From: Cytophagales bacterium
Lineage (GTDB): Bacteria; Bacteroidota; Bacteroidia; Cytophagales; Spirosomataceae
Length of the DNA stretch: 8,593 nt
Assembly: GCA_013205605.1 (NCBI GenBank)
Contig: JABMMK010000325.1
Location: forward strand, 1-8,593
Reading direction: 5' to 3'
Shown here: piece after piece, positions 1 to 7,991 of the stretch
Numbering within the stretch: position 1 is the first letter of the stretch
Layout of the letters: each line of letters begins with the position of its first letter
Notes under the pieces: model-generated
The model's input: only the letters and a program-made list of their open reading frames with translations
Database searches by the model: none
Told to the model about the DNA's origin: nothing
Made by a program: the position numbers and the translations under genes

Positions 1-1548
1 GCAAATGCCGACAATAATTGCTTAGCCGTTTTTGAAGTAGAAGATTTAGGCAAATCAAAATCATTGGGATTCATTCCGGTGGGTTGGTACCCGACCCAAG
101 TTAAAGTTGTCAATGGCACTGTTTACGTGGCCAATGGAAAAGGTTTTTCTTCTTTTGCCAATCCCAAAGGACCTAACCCAGTCGTTAAAGCACAAACCGT
201 TACCTATCAAAAATCGGATAACAATCGGGCCGTACGAAATGAATATATCGGAGGATTAATGAAAGGGACCATGTCCATTTTTAAAGAGCCTTCAGCAGCT
301 GATATGGCCATATTGTCAAAAGCTGTTTATCAAAATACACCCTACACCAAAGCTGGAGAACTAAACGCCAAAGGCGAAAAAGGGAATCCAATTCCGATGA
401 AAGTTGGCGATAAATCACCCATCAAATATGTCTTTTATATTCTAAAAGAAAACAGGACGTATGATCAGGTTTTAGCAGATGTAAAAGGTGGAAATGGAGA
501 CACGACATTGTTACTGTTTGGCGAAAAATATACACCTAACCAACATAAACTTGTCAAGGATTTCGTTCTTTTAGATAATTTTTATGTGGATGGGGAAGTA
601 AGTTCTGATGGGCATAATTGGTCTACATCAGCACATGCTACCGATTATTTAGAAAAAACCTGGCCTACTTCCTATGGCGGCCGCGGAGGAAATTATGATG
701 GCGAGGGCAACCGAGAAATCGCCAATCCTAAAAATGGTTTTATCTGGGATTATTGCAAAAGAGCCGGAGTTAGCTACCGAACTTATGGTGAATTTGCAGA
801 TGATTTTAAACCCAATATTCCTTCCTTAGCCGGACATTTTTGCACGTATTTTCCTTCGTTTGACCAAAATATTATGGACACGCTTAGGTTTAACCGTTGG
901 CGCAAAGATTTCGATTCATTATTAGTGAAAGGGCAAGTGCCGCACTTTAATTCATTACGTTTCCCAAATGACCATACGGAAGGACAGAAAATTGGTGCAA
1001 AAACCCCGTATGCTTACATGGCCGATAATGATTATGCGATTGGATTGTTTGTGGAGCACTTATCCAAATCTCCTATTTGGAAAGAAACGGCCATATTTAT
1101 TGTAGAAGATGACGCCCAAAACGGTTCCGATCACGTAGATGCACACCGGACAACAGCCTATGTAGCGGGTGGATTTGTGAAAAGAGGATTTGTAGACCAT
1201 ACACCATACTCCACTTCGTCGATGTTGCGAACGATGGAATTAATTTTAGGCCTGCCTCCGATGAGTCAATATGACGCGTCGGCTATACCGATGTTTAGAA
1301 GTTTTACATCAAAAGCCGACCTCTCTGTTTTCAAACATATTTTGCCAACGGTCGATTTGTTCGAAAAAAATACGAAGGAGAATGCGAGCTCTCGTATGAG
1401 TGAAAAATTTGATTTCTCAAAAGAAGATTCAGCACCCGATTTAGAGTTAAACCAAGTTATTTGGAAAGCTGTTAGAGGAGAAGATTCCGAAATGCCAGCA
1501 CCTAGAAGGGCTGCCTTGTTGAATACTACTGAGGGAGATGAAGATTAA
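1..1548 (+). CDS. YVTN beta-propeller/phosphoesterase family protein, 5'-truncated by the window edge
   Basis: The reading frame is open from base 1, so the gene begins outside the window; 515 residues are visible. The first roughly 50 residues (with GWYPTQVKVVNGTVYVANGKG-like spacing) look like the last blades of a YVTN-type beta-propeller. From about residue 138 a phosphoesterase domain of the alkaline-phosphatase/phospholipase C superfamily follows. Its signs are the ENRTYDQ metal-site motif (bases 448-468), a VDGEVSSDGHNW segment near bases 586-621, and the EDDAQNGSDHVDAHRT motif (1105-1152), whose Asp and His residues are expected to bind metal. Proteins with this two-part layout are usually 800-900 residues, so about 300 are missing. 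The protein is expected to be exported and to hydrolyse a phosphate ester; the substrate is unknown. The stop codon lies inside the start region of the next receptor gene, which suggests co-transcription and translational coupling. Confidence 0.88.
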   Translation, partial: ANADNNCLAVFEVEDLGKSKSLGFIPVGWYPTQVKVVNGTVYVANGKGFSSFANPKGPNPVVKAQTVTYQKSDNNRAVRNEYIGGLMKGTMSIFKEPSAADMAILSKAVYQNTPYTKAGELNAKGEKGNPIPMKVGDKSPIKYVFYILKENRTYDQVLADVKGGNGDTTLLLFGEKYTPNQHKLVKDFVLLDNFYVDGEVSSDGHNWSTSAHATDYLEKTWPTSYGGRGGNYDGEGNREIANPKNGFIWDYCKRAGVSYRTYGEFADDFKPNIPSLAGHFCTYFPSFDQNIMDTLRFNRWRKDFDSLLVKGQVPHFNSLRFPNDHTEGQKIGAKTPYAYMADNDYAIGLFVEHLSKSPIWKETAIFIVEDDAQNGSDHVDAHRTTAYVAGGFVKRGFVDHTPYSTSSMLRTMELILGLPPMSQYDASAIPMFRSFTSKADLSVFKHILPTVDLFEKNTKENASSRMSEKFDFSKEDSAPDLELNQVIWKAVRGEDSEMPAPRRAALLNTTEGDED

Positions 1549-3643
1549 GAATTTTTTACCCTTTTCATTTTTTGTGTATGTCCTAAGCTTTACTAACTTT
1601 TGGAAAGTTAGTAAAGCTAAAGGACATAAAAAATGGCTTCTATTGCTTTTATCAGTTAATTGGTTTACCCCATTTGTGGGTTTTGGGCAGAAAAACAATC
1701 CGGATACACTGGCAAATGTGGTTGTAAGTGCGAGCCGACAGCAGATTTCTAATTTAAAAACTCCCTATTCTGTAAGTGTCTTCCAACAAAAAGACATCGA
1801 GAAATTGGCATCACGTGCCACTCCCGATATGCTTTCAAATATCCCAGGAGTCTTCATTCAAAAAACCAATTTGGGAGGTGGTTCCGCATTTGTTAGGGGT
1901 TTAACAGGGAATCAAACCCTACTCATTATCGACGGAATTAGGTTCAATAATTCAACCTTTCGCTATGGTCCCAACCAATACCTTAACAACATAGACCCCT
2001 CCATAATATCCAAAGTCGAATTATTAAAAGGAAGTGGATCTGTGCAATACGGATCCGACGCATTAACGGGTGTCGTGAATTTCTTCACGCTTCAGCCTGA
2101 ATTTACGGCTCAAAAAACATTTGGCGGACAGTTGTCGGCGCGCATAGCCACCCAAGGAATGGAGCTGAGCGAGCAATTAAAAATGACTTATAGCTCCGCA
2201 AATACCGGCATCGTTTTTGTGGGGGCCAATAAGCAATTTGGCGATATCGTACGAGGAGGTGGATTAGGTTTGCAGCGGCCTACCGGCTATAATGAATGGG
2301 ATTATTTTGGTAAAATTCGCCAGCAATTATCAAAGGCATGGGTTTTAGAGGGCCTGTTACAAACCACTCAGCAAAGCCAAGTACCTGTTTTCCACAAAGT
2401 CCAATTGGAAAATTTCAAAATCAACGAAATGGATTTACAGAAATACCAAAGAGGCTATTTAAAGGCTATTGGCCGATATGAAAATCCCATTTTTAGAAAA
2501 ATCGAGTTTTCTGTATCCCAACAAACCAGCATCGAACAAAGAAAACTTCAAAAAAATGCGTCTACGACACTTCGTGCTGAAAGAGATGAGATCACAACCA
2601 TGGGAATTTTGGCCGACGTACAAAGTCAATTTTCTCCCTCTTGGTCCGCGCATAGCGGCATCGATTATTTCAATGACCGGATAAACAGCACGCGTGAAGA
2701 TATTAATTTGACCAATAATTCGATCAAATCATTAAGAGGACTTTACCCCAATGACGCGGGTTACCAATACCAATCCATCTATTCCATCCATCACTTTGAC
2801 TTAGATGCATGGCAAGTGGAAACCGGATTGCGCTTTCACCAAAATTTGGCTAGCCTGCCCGACACGACCCTAGGCTTGACGCAGGTAAAATCAAGTGCGC
2901 TGGTATATTCGTTGGGTGTAGCGCGCGCCATTAGCCAAGGAATTTCCCTCTATGCCAATACAAGTTCAGGATTTAGGGCGCCCAATATGGACGATTTAGG
3001 TAGCCTAGGTATCGTAGATTTTCGATATGAACTACCTGCTTTTGACCTAAAACCTGAGTATTCACAAAACTATGAGCTTGGAATTAAAATTTCAAAAGCT
3101 AAATTTTTTCAGGAATTAACCCTTTTTCAAACTGAATTGGAAAATTTAATCACCCGAATAAAAACGAGTCAATTCATTCAAAGTTATCCCGTTTACGAAA
3201 AACGAAATGTGGATAAAGCATTTTTACGTGGGGCAGAATGGAGCGGACGTTATGAACTTTCAAATTCCGTTTCTGCAAAAGCCAACATTTCCTATGTTTA
3301 TGGCCAAAGCGTGACTTTAAATGAACCCATGCGGAGAATTCCGCCTTTGCATGGTGGCTTCAGCCTAAGCTATGCTAGAAAAAATCTGTTTGTAAATTCT
3401 GAACTTTTATTTGCCGCTGCCCAAGACCGATTAAGTGCCGGAGATAAGGCAGATAATCGAATGAACCCTTTGGGAACGCCGGGTTGGGCGATTATTAATG
3501 TGCAGGCCAATTACCATTTTAATTCACACCTCAGCATTTCTTTACAAGCCCAAAATATAGGCGATGTCGACTACCGCATGCATGGATCTGGAATCAATGG
3601 GGTAGGAAGAAGTTTGTGGGGCCAAATTCATTTGAAGTTTTAA
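1538..3643 (+). CDS. TonB-dependent outer-membrane receptor, HmuR/CirA-like
   Basis: A 701-residue outer-membrane active-transport channel. Visible in order: an unusually long N-terminus, a hydrophobic signal segment (about residues 33-50, WLLLLLSVNWFTPFVGFG), a TonB-box-like stretch DTLANVVVSA (56-65), a plug domain (about 73-184) with IPGVFIQK, FVRGLTGNQ, IIDGIRFNNS and GSGSVQYGSDAL, and then the beta-barrel, ending in an aromatic residue (LKF). An FRAP motif (479-482) and a C-terminal DYRMHGSGINGVGRS segment resemble haem/haemoglobin-type receptors. However, no histidine lies between FRAP and the later FDLKPE segment, so haem as substrate is unproven. ATG 1538 overlaps the upstream stop by 11 bp and is the only in-frame ATG before the plug; GTG 1574 is an alternative. 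Residues 14-31 are encoded by a palindromic repeat. The upstream phosphoesterase may produce the imported compound (inference). Confidence 0.9.
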   Translation: MKIKNFLPFSFFVYVLSFTNFWKVSKAKGHKKWLLLLLSVNWFTPFVGFGQKNNPDTLANVVVSASRQQISNLKTPYSVSVFQQKDIEKLASRATPDMLSNIPGVFIQKTNLGGGSAFVRGLTGNQTLLIIDGIRFNNSTFRYGPNQYLNNIDPSIISKVELLKGSGSVQYGSDALTGVVNFFTLQPEFTAQKTFGGQLSARIATQGMELSEQLKMTYSSANTGIVFVGANKQFGDIVRGGGLGLQRPTGYNEWDYFGKIRQQLSKAWVLEGLLQTTQQSQVPVFHKVQLENFKINEMDLQKYQRGYLKAIGRYENPIFRKIEFSVSQQTSIEQRKLQKNASTTLRAERDEITTMGILADVQSQFSPSWSAHSGIDYFNDRINSTREDINLTNNSIKSLRGLYPNDAGYQYQSIYSIHHFDLDAWQVETGLRFHQNLASLPDTTLGLTQVKSSALVYSLGVARAISQGISLYANTSSGFRAPNMDDLGSLGIVDFRYELPAFDLKPEYSQNYELGIKISKAKFFQELTLFQTELENLITRIKTSQFIQSYPVYEKRNVDKAFLRGAEWSGRYELSNSVSAKANISYVYGQSVTLNEPMRRIPPLHGGFSLSYARKNLFVNSELLFAAAQDRLSAGDKADNRMNPLGTPGWAIINVQANYHFNSHLSISLQAQNIGDVDYRMHGSGINGVGRSLWGQIHLKF
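1577..1656. repeat. Hairpin repeat with conserved tail, copy 1 (inside receptor start region)
   Basis: Left arm 1577-1600 and right arm 1604-1628 are inverted copies. There is an 8-bp outer stem (tatgtcct/aggacata), a one-versus-two base bulge, a perfect 15-bp inner stem (agctttactaacttt and its complement) and a 3-base loop (tgg). The 52-bp hairpin matches 49 of 52 positions of the copy at 3647-3698. A further 28 bp match at 21 positions, including an identical tattgctttt block, so the repeated unit is about 80 bp. It starts 28 bp after the phosphoesterase stop and is translated as residues 14-31 and beyond of the receptor. No T-tract follows the stem, so it does not look like an intrinsic terminator. 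It could be a REP-like mobile or mRNA-stabilising element. Confidence 0.9.
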
Positions 3644-3646
3644 TTC

Positions 3647-3726
3647 TATGTCCTAAGCTTTACTAACTTTTCAAAAGTTAGTAAAGCTAATGGACATAAC
3701 AAATCTCGCATATTGCTTTTATAAGT
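3647..3726. repeat. Hairpin repeat with conserved tail, copy 2 (after receptor stop)
   Basis: This copy lies in the same orientation as copy 1 and is displaced by exactly 2070 bp with no internal indel. The left arm (3647-3670) is identical to copy 1. The loop is tca instead of tgg. The inner 15-bp stem is intact. One base of the outer stem differs (t at 3691 instead of a at 1621), which shortens the outer pairing to 7 bp. The tail again contains tattgctttt (3711-3720). It begins 3 bases after the receptor stop codon and sits in the leader of the next receptor gene. Like copy 1 it lacks a following T-tract. Confidence 0.9.
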
Positions 3727-3856
3727 ATCCTGATTTTTTGAGAATTCAAGGAAGGATCTTTGAATAGCCAATAATTCTTACATATATGTGAAATTTAATA
3801 GTCGCATTTGAAAAAAAGTATTATGAACAATACGGCTAAAAAAATGTTAGTTACAC
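3727..3856 (+). promoter_or_regulatory. Leader region of the second receptor gene; no clear promoter match
   Basis: This is the non-coding remainder between the hairpin repeat and the next start codon. I see no perfect Bacteroidota -7 box (TAnnTTTG). The nearest is GATCTTTG at 3755-3762 with a TTTG ending at 3740, but the 14-bp gap is shorter than usual for a -33/-7 pair. A perfect 10-bp palindrome, acatatatgt, occurs near 3780-3789 and might be an operator or chance. A promoter here is likely because the gap from the previous stop is about 210 bp, but it is not located with confidence. Confidence 0.25.
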
Positions 3857-6313
3857 ATGAAAAAATTACATCTTAATTTCATTTTTTTCCTTTTAATTTC
3901 TTCCATGAATATTGCTTGGGCTCAGACCAACGGCAGAATTTCGGGAAAGGTTATAGATAAATTAAGTCAAAAGCCTATCGAGGGGGTCAACATAAATTTA
4001 GAGTTGACCAATAAAGTAGGACAAACCGATAGCCTAGGAAAATTCAGAATCACTGGCATCCCCTTGAAATCGTATAATCTAATCTTATCCATGGTCGGGT
4101 ATAAAAAGCAAACGCTTTTTAATGTCATTGTCAATGCAGGGAATGAAAGCTTTTTCAATATAGAATTAGAATCTGCCAACAATGAACTCAACGAAGTCAT
4201 AGTAACTCAAAATCGAAAAACAGCAAAAGTCGCTACGCTTGAATCCCCATTAAGTGTTCAAAGGTTGACAACAGAGGAAATAAAAAGCAACCCAGGCGGA
4301 GATTTTGATATAAGTAAAGTGATACAAGCACTACCTGGCGTGGGTGGAGGGGCTCAAGGGGGCAGTTTCAGAAATGACATTATTATTCGAGGAGGTGGGC
4401 CAAATGAAAATGTTTATTACCTAGATGGCATCGAAATTCCCGTACTCAACCATTTTCAAACTCAAGGATCCAGTGGTGGACCTCAAGGCATGCTAAATGT
4501 TTCCTTCATCGAAGACGTAAAATTGAACTCTTCAGCATTTGACGCGCGATATGACAATGCATTAAGTTCAGTATTTCAGTTTCGTCAAAGAACCGGGAAT
4601 CCCAATAAATTTCAAGGAAATGTGCGATTAAGCGCCACAGAATTCGTTTTAACTTCGGAAGGACCTTTATCAAAAAGTGGGAAAACAACTTTTTTGGCAT
4701 CCGCAAGAAGGTCTTATTTGCAGTTTCTTTTTCAGGCATTAGATATCCCAATAAGACCTAATTTCTGGGATTTTCAAACCAAGATTACGCATCAAATTGA
4801 CAATAAAACCTCCATTTCATTTATGGCTTTGGGGGCAATTGACGAATTCAGTTTTTCTGCCATCAAAGAAGAGACTCCTGAAAAACTGTACATCTATAAT
4901 TCGAATCCACTCATCAACCAGTGGAATTACACGACGGGAATTACCCTTAAACGACTAACCGAAAATGGCTATTTTAATTTGGCCATCAGTCGCAATACGT
5001 TTGATAATGATATCAAAAAATACGAAGACAATCAAATTAAGGATCCTAATCTCGTCAACTTATCACTTCAGTCTAGAGAAACCGAAAACAAATTGCGATT
5101 CGATTTTAATACCAGTCAAAACGGATGGAAAATTAGTTACGGATTATCAGCCCAGTTGATTGATTACACCAACATTTCAAATACGGTTGTTCGTAAAAAA
5201 TTAACGAATGCCGCGGGAACCATCATTCAACCAGAATTAAAATATACGTTCACAAGCCCACTAGGATCATTCGCAAAATATGGGGCTTTTGGCCAAGTAA
5301 GTAAAGTGTTTTTTGATACCCGACTAGGGCTAAGTGCGGGTTTAAGAACCGACATGAATTCATTTACAGACCAAGGAAGTGACCCACTCCAAACTTTATC
5401 ACCAAGGCTGTCTTTAAGTTATGTTTTATCCGACAAATGGACTTTAAATGGGTCCATAGGGCGCTATTATAAATTAGCCCCATACACTATTTTAGGCTTT
5501 GCGGATAATAATGGGAAATTGGTCAATAAAAATGCCAAATACCAAGCAAGTGATCATTACGTTGCAGGACTTGAATATTTAGTGAACGATGGATTGCGAT
5601 TTACGGCAGAAGCTTTTGTGAAAAATTATATCCAAGTGCCTATATCGATCAGTAAGGGGATTTCGTTGGCCAATTTAGGTGGGGATTTTAACGTGCTTGG
5701 AAATGAACCCGTGACTACTACGGGAAAAGGAGAAGCCTATGGTTTTGAGTTTTTTGCTCAAAAGAAACTGACGGATAAATTCTTTGGAATACTATCCTAT
5801 ACCTATTACAACAGCTCTTACAGCGGTTTAGACGGAGTATCAAAGCCAAGTAGTTGGGATAATAGACATTTACTTAGCCTCACCTGGGGTTATAAATTTC
5901 CTCGTAATTGGGAGTTAGGTTTAAAATTTAGATACCAAGGCGGGGCGCCTTATACGCCATTTGACGCGCTTGCTTCCCAAGCCAATTTCATGACGCAAGG
6001 GGGTGGAATTTTCGACTACACACAATTAAACACGCGGAGATTAAGAAGTTTCCATTCAAGCGATGTGCGCATTGACAAGAAATATAATTTAAAATCGATC
6101 ACTATTGACGTGTTTTTGGATGTGACCAATTGGTACATCGCCGCAGCCGACGCAGTTCCCTATTTTGCATTTAAAAGAACGGATGACAACAAAGGTTTTG
6201 CCACCACAGATGGGAAACCTATTCAAACGAACGGGAGCAACGGCATACCTGTGTTGTTGAACAACGACAAACCTTCTGTTACGCCTACTTTTGGATTGAT
6301 TTTGGAGTTTTAA
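3857..6313 (+). CDS. TonB-dependent receptor with carboxypeptidase-regulatory-like domain
   Basis: An 818-residue outer-membrane receptor. A classic signal peptide (MKKLHLNFIFFLLISS..) ends with AWA before Gln23. Residues about 26-104 form a carboxypeptidase-regulatory-like beta-sandwich (GRISGKVIDKLSQKPIEGV, then GKFRITGIP and SMVGYKK). A TonB-box-like LNEVIVT follows at 111-117. The plug (about 125-240) carries ISKVIQALPGV, DIIIRGGGPNENVYYLDGIE and SSAFDARYDNALSSVFQF. The rest is the beta-barrel, with typical late strands and a final LILEF. It lacks the SusC signature context and no SusD-like lipoprotein gene follows, so it is probably a stand-alone transporter of unknown substrate. It is separated from the preceding receptor by about 210 bp including a hairpin repeat, so it may be its own transcription unit. 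The two adjacent receptors are not close duplicates; their plugs and domain layouts differ. Confidence 0.92.
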   Translation: MKKLHLNFIFFLLISSMNIAWAQTNGRISGKVIDKLSQKPIEGVNINLELTNKVGQTDSLGKFRITGIPLKSYNLILSMVGYKKQTLFNVIVNAGNESFFNIELESANNELNEVIVTQNRKTAKVATLESPLSVQRLTTEEIKSNPGGDFDISKVIQALPGVGGGAQGGSFRNDIIIRGGGPNENVYYLDGIEIPVLNHFQTQGSSGGPQGMLNVSFIEDVKLNSSAFDARYDNALSSVFQFRQRTGNPNKFQGNVRLSATEFVLTSEGPLSKSGKTTFLASARRSYLQFLFQALDIPIRPNFWDFQTKITHQIDNKTSISFMALGAIDEFSFSAIKEETPEKLYIYNSNPLINQWNYTTGITLKRLTENGYFNLAISRNTFDNDIKKYEDNQIKDPNLVNLSLQSRETENKLRFDFNTSQNGWKISYGLSAQLIDYTNISNTVVRKKLTNAAGTIIQPELKYTFTSPLGSFAKYGAFGQVSKVFFDTRLGLSAGLRTDMNSFTDQGSDPLQTLSPRLSLSYVLSDKWTLNGSIGRYYKLAPYTILGFADNNGKLVNKNAKYQASDHYVAGLEYLVNDGLRFTAEAFVKNYIQVPISISKGISLANLGGDFNVLGNEPVTTTGKGEAYGFEFFAQKKLTDKFFGILSYTYYNSSYSGLDGVSKPSSWDNRHLLSLTWGYKFPRNWELGLKFRYQGGAPYTPFDALASQANFMTQGGGIFDYTQLNTRRLRSFHSSDVRIDKKYNLKSITIDVFLDVTNWYIAAADAVPYFAFKRTDDNKGFATTDGKPIQTNGSNGIPVLLNNDKPSVTPTFGLILEF

Positions 6314-6342
6314 GGAGTATTTGAATTGCATCAAATAATAAA

Positions 6343-6368
6343 CAAAAAACCCGCAGATAAAATTTGCG
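6343..6368 (-). terminator. Probable intrinsic terminator of the hipBA operon
   Basis: Read on the minus strand, a short hairpin (CGCA..TGCG with two further base pairs after one mismatch, 6352-6368) is followed after GG by six T residues (6349-6344), about 18 bp after the HipA stop codon. The stem is short, so strength is uncertain. On the plus strand the stem has no T-tract after it, so the convergent receptor gene does not clearly share this terminator. Confidence 0.45.
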
Positions 6369-6385
6369 TAGTAGGCCAACGTTAA

Positions 6386-7648
6386 TTAGTCGGCGAAAGC
6401 CATTCGAAAAGCTTTAGCTTTCAAATCCCTTTCTAAGGTGGAAATGCCGATAGATTTCGCTTCTTTTTCCCAACCTTGTTGTACCGCTAATTTAACTTCC
6501 TTCATGATGTTTTCGGCTATCTCAGTATCCAGTCGAAAGAAAGACGCCGTTTCTCTTAATAAATTCCAATCCAAGGCATTATCCACATCCGAGATGTTTA
6601 AATGAAGACCTATGCCAGTCTCAACGGGATTAATGTCGTAAGCGGGAGATAAAACCCATCCCAATTTGTCCCATAAAAAACCATGGTTTCGTAAATGATC
6701 ATCAACATTTGAAACCGCGATGGAAAAAGCAATTCTGCGATACAATTGGGATAAATCGGCCTGCACATTGGCCCCTTGCATGATGATAAAGTCTGCCACT
6801 TCAAGGTAACTAGCCCCATCTTGACCATCAGAATATCCCAAAAGTGTCATCGCTGAAGCAAAATGTTTTCTTTTTCCTAGACTCGTTCGATCAAAACGTT
6901 TGCTTAGAAAAGTATGTTGGCCCTTAGAATAAATTTCGGCCTTGGCATCTGCCATCAGAATACCTGCTTTTTTGGCTAGTCGATACGTGACCATTTCCCA
7001 ACCACCCACATCGAATGTATCCAGCCCGCTAGGGAATTTCGCAATCCATAAATGCCCCTTTTCATCTGCTACACTTGCTTTCGGTCGAGCACCCCCTAAC
7101 GAGGATCCTGGGGCAACTAAAAGATTTAACCAATGCAAATATTCAGGATCAGTCTGCACTCCCTCATGTTCTAAACGCAAACTTATTTGCGCTAATTCCC
7201 TTAGTGAAGTCCAAACAGGAACCGCATATTGCTTATTATCATCCAAAAAAGGTCCATCCATGGTATGCTTAAACCGCAATCCACCCATTCGATTCCCATC
7301 GAAAACACCTAATAAAAAATCCAACTCTGTCAGATTATTAGGTGCCCTTTTCTCCAAACGTACTAAAGCCGCATCACGTCTCCGCAATAAAACTCTACCC
7401 CAGCGATCCGGCGAAGAATCTAAAAATAGCCCAAAATTCGACTTGTCAACACTTAAATATTGTAAACCCTTACTGAATGCGAGATCAGGGTCTAACATTT
7501 GGGCAAAATTTGTTGACAACCAATCCGCAGCATACTCAAAGGAAAATACCTCTTTTCCCCGCAACAACTCTGAATGCAATTGACCCATCAGCATCCCCTC
7601 CGGTAATCCATCCCAATCAGCATACACATACACACTTCGATAGGCCAT
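6386..7648 (-). CDS. hipA: HipA-like serine/threonine kinase toxin
   Basis: A 420-residue protein close to the usual full length of HipA toxins. The N-terminal subdomain (about 1-125) matches the HipA N1/couple-type region, with SSPDRWGRVLLRR at 78-90. The kinase part shows a glycine-rich loop GSSLGGARPK (181-190), WIAKFPSG (201-208, probable ATP-contact Lys204), LSKRFDR (248-254), a catalytic-loop motif SNVDDHLRNHG (313-323) and a metal-binding segment LSPAYDINP (333-341). All core residues appear intact, so the kinase is likely active. HipA of E. coli phosphorylates glutamyl-tRNA synthetase and induces dormancy; the target of this homologue is not known. It begins 5 bp after the stop of the HipB-like gene and is therefore the second gene of a two-gene operon, in the usual antitoxin-first order. 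Confidence 0.93.
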   Translation of the reverse strand: MAYRSVYVYADWDGLPEGMLMGQLHSELLRGKEVFSFEYAADWLSTNFAQMLDPDLAFSKGLQYLSVDKSNFGLFLDSSPDRWGRVLLRRRDAALVRLEKRAPNNLTELDFLLGVFDGNRMGGLRFKHTMDGPFLDDNKQYAVPVWTSLRELAQISLRLEHEGVQTDPEYLHWLNLLVAPGSSLGGARPKASVADEKGHLWIAKFPSGLDTFDVGGWEMVTYRLAKKAGILMADAKAEIYSKGQHTFLSKRFDRTSLGKRKHFASAMTLLGYSDGQDGASYLEVADFIIMQGANVQADLSQLYRRIAFSIAVSNVDDHLRNHGFLWDKLGWVLSPAYDINPVETGIGLHLNISDVDNALDWNLLRETASFFRLDTEIAENIMKEVKLAVQQGWEKEAKSIGISTLERDLKAKAFRMAFAD

Positions 7649-7653
7649 GATGA

Positions 7654-7965
7654 TTATTTTTTAGGCGCTCTTTGTTTTGTTAAAAGCTGTAAGTCCTGCA
7701 AACGCCTTCCCAGCACGTCATCTTTCGCTAAAAGCAAAAAGTCCTCATCAAGTCTTAACACATGCAAGACCATAAAGTACGAACCCATACTCACCGTATC
7801 CACCCCTTTTTCAATGGAAACCAAGGTGGGCCGGCTAATTCCTGCGCGTAACGCCACCTGTTCTGCGCTGAGTTTTCTGCGCAGTCTGGCCAACTTAATA
7901 TTCTCCCCCATACCGGCTAGAATTTTTCGGTATTTAGGCATTAATGGAAATCCTGAATTTGCCAT
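7654..7965 (-). CDS. hipB: HipB-like antitoxin, Xre-family DNA-binding protein
   Basis: A 103-residue protein with one helix-turn-helix domain of the Cro/C1 (Xre) type. The region from about 19 to 75 contains GENIKLARLRR, the HTH core SAEQVALRAGISRPTLVSIEKG split over 33-54, and a following helix pair through FLLLA. The C-terminal tail is basic and ends in QRAPKK. Proteins of this kind bind the operon promoter and neutralise the partner kinase, so autorepression is expected. The start ATG at 7965 is preceded by a very AT-rich region with a -7-like box. Assignment as antitoxin rests mainly on the adjacent HipA-like gene. Confidence 0.9.
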   Translation of the reverse strand: MANSGFPLMPKYRKILAGMGENIKLARLRRKLSAEQVALRAGISRPTLVSIEKGVDTVSMGSYFMVLHVLRLDEDFLLLAKDDVLGRRLQDLQLLTKQRAPKK

Positions 7966-7983
7966 AACATTAAATATAATTTA

Positions 7984-7991
7984 CAAATATA
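7984..7991 (-). promoter_or_regulatory. Candidate -7 promoter box for hipBA
   Basis: The minus strand reads TATATTTG, a perfect match to the Bacteroidota -7 consensus TAnnTTTG, 18 bp before the hipB start codon. No TTG-type -33 element is visible at the expected distance, and the whole region is AT-rich, so a chance match is possible. A nearby inverted repeat, taaat-ata-attta (7971-7983), could be part of a HipB operator, but it is too simple to call. Confidence 0.35.

Noticed and set aside
1577..1628. Hairpin copy 1 as an intrinsic terminator for the phosphoesterase gene
   Set aside because: The stem is strong, but no T-tract follows on either strand, and it is within the translated start of the next gene.
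1447..1698. 83-codon minus-strand frame across the phosphoesterase/receptor junction
   Set aside because: Antisense to two supported genes and partly made of the hairpin repeat; no family features.
1577..3698. CRISPR array made of the palindromic repeats
   Set aside because: Only two copies 2070 bp apart, with a gene between them rather than spacers.
3755..3762. GATCTTTG as promoter of the second receptor gene
   Set aside because: One mismatch to the -7 consensus and a too-short distance to the nearest TTTG; not convincing enough for a separate call.
6089..6379. 96-codon minus-strand frame at the end of the second receptor
   Set aside because: Antisense to the conserved last beta-strands of the receptor and lacking protein-like features.
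6942..7583. 213-codon open frame on the plus strand
   Set aside because: It lies wholly antisense to the hipA-like gene, which has clear kinase motifs; the predicted protein is low in recognisable features and looks like a shadow frame.
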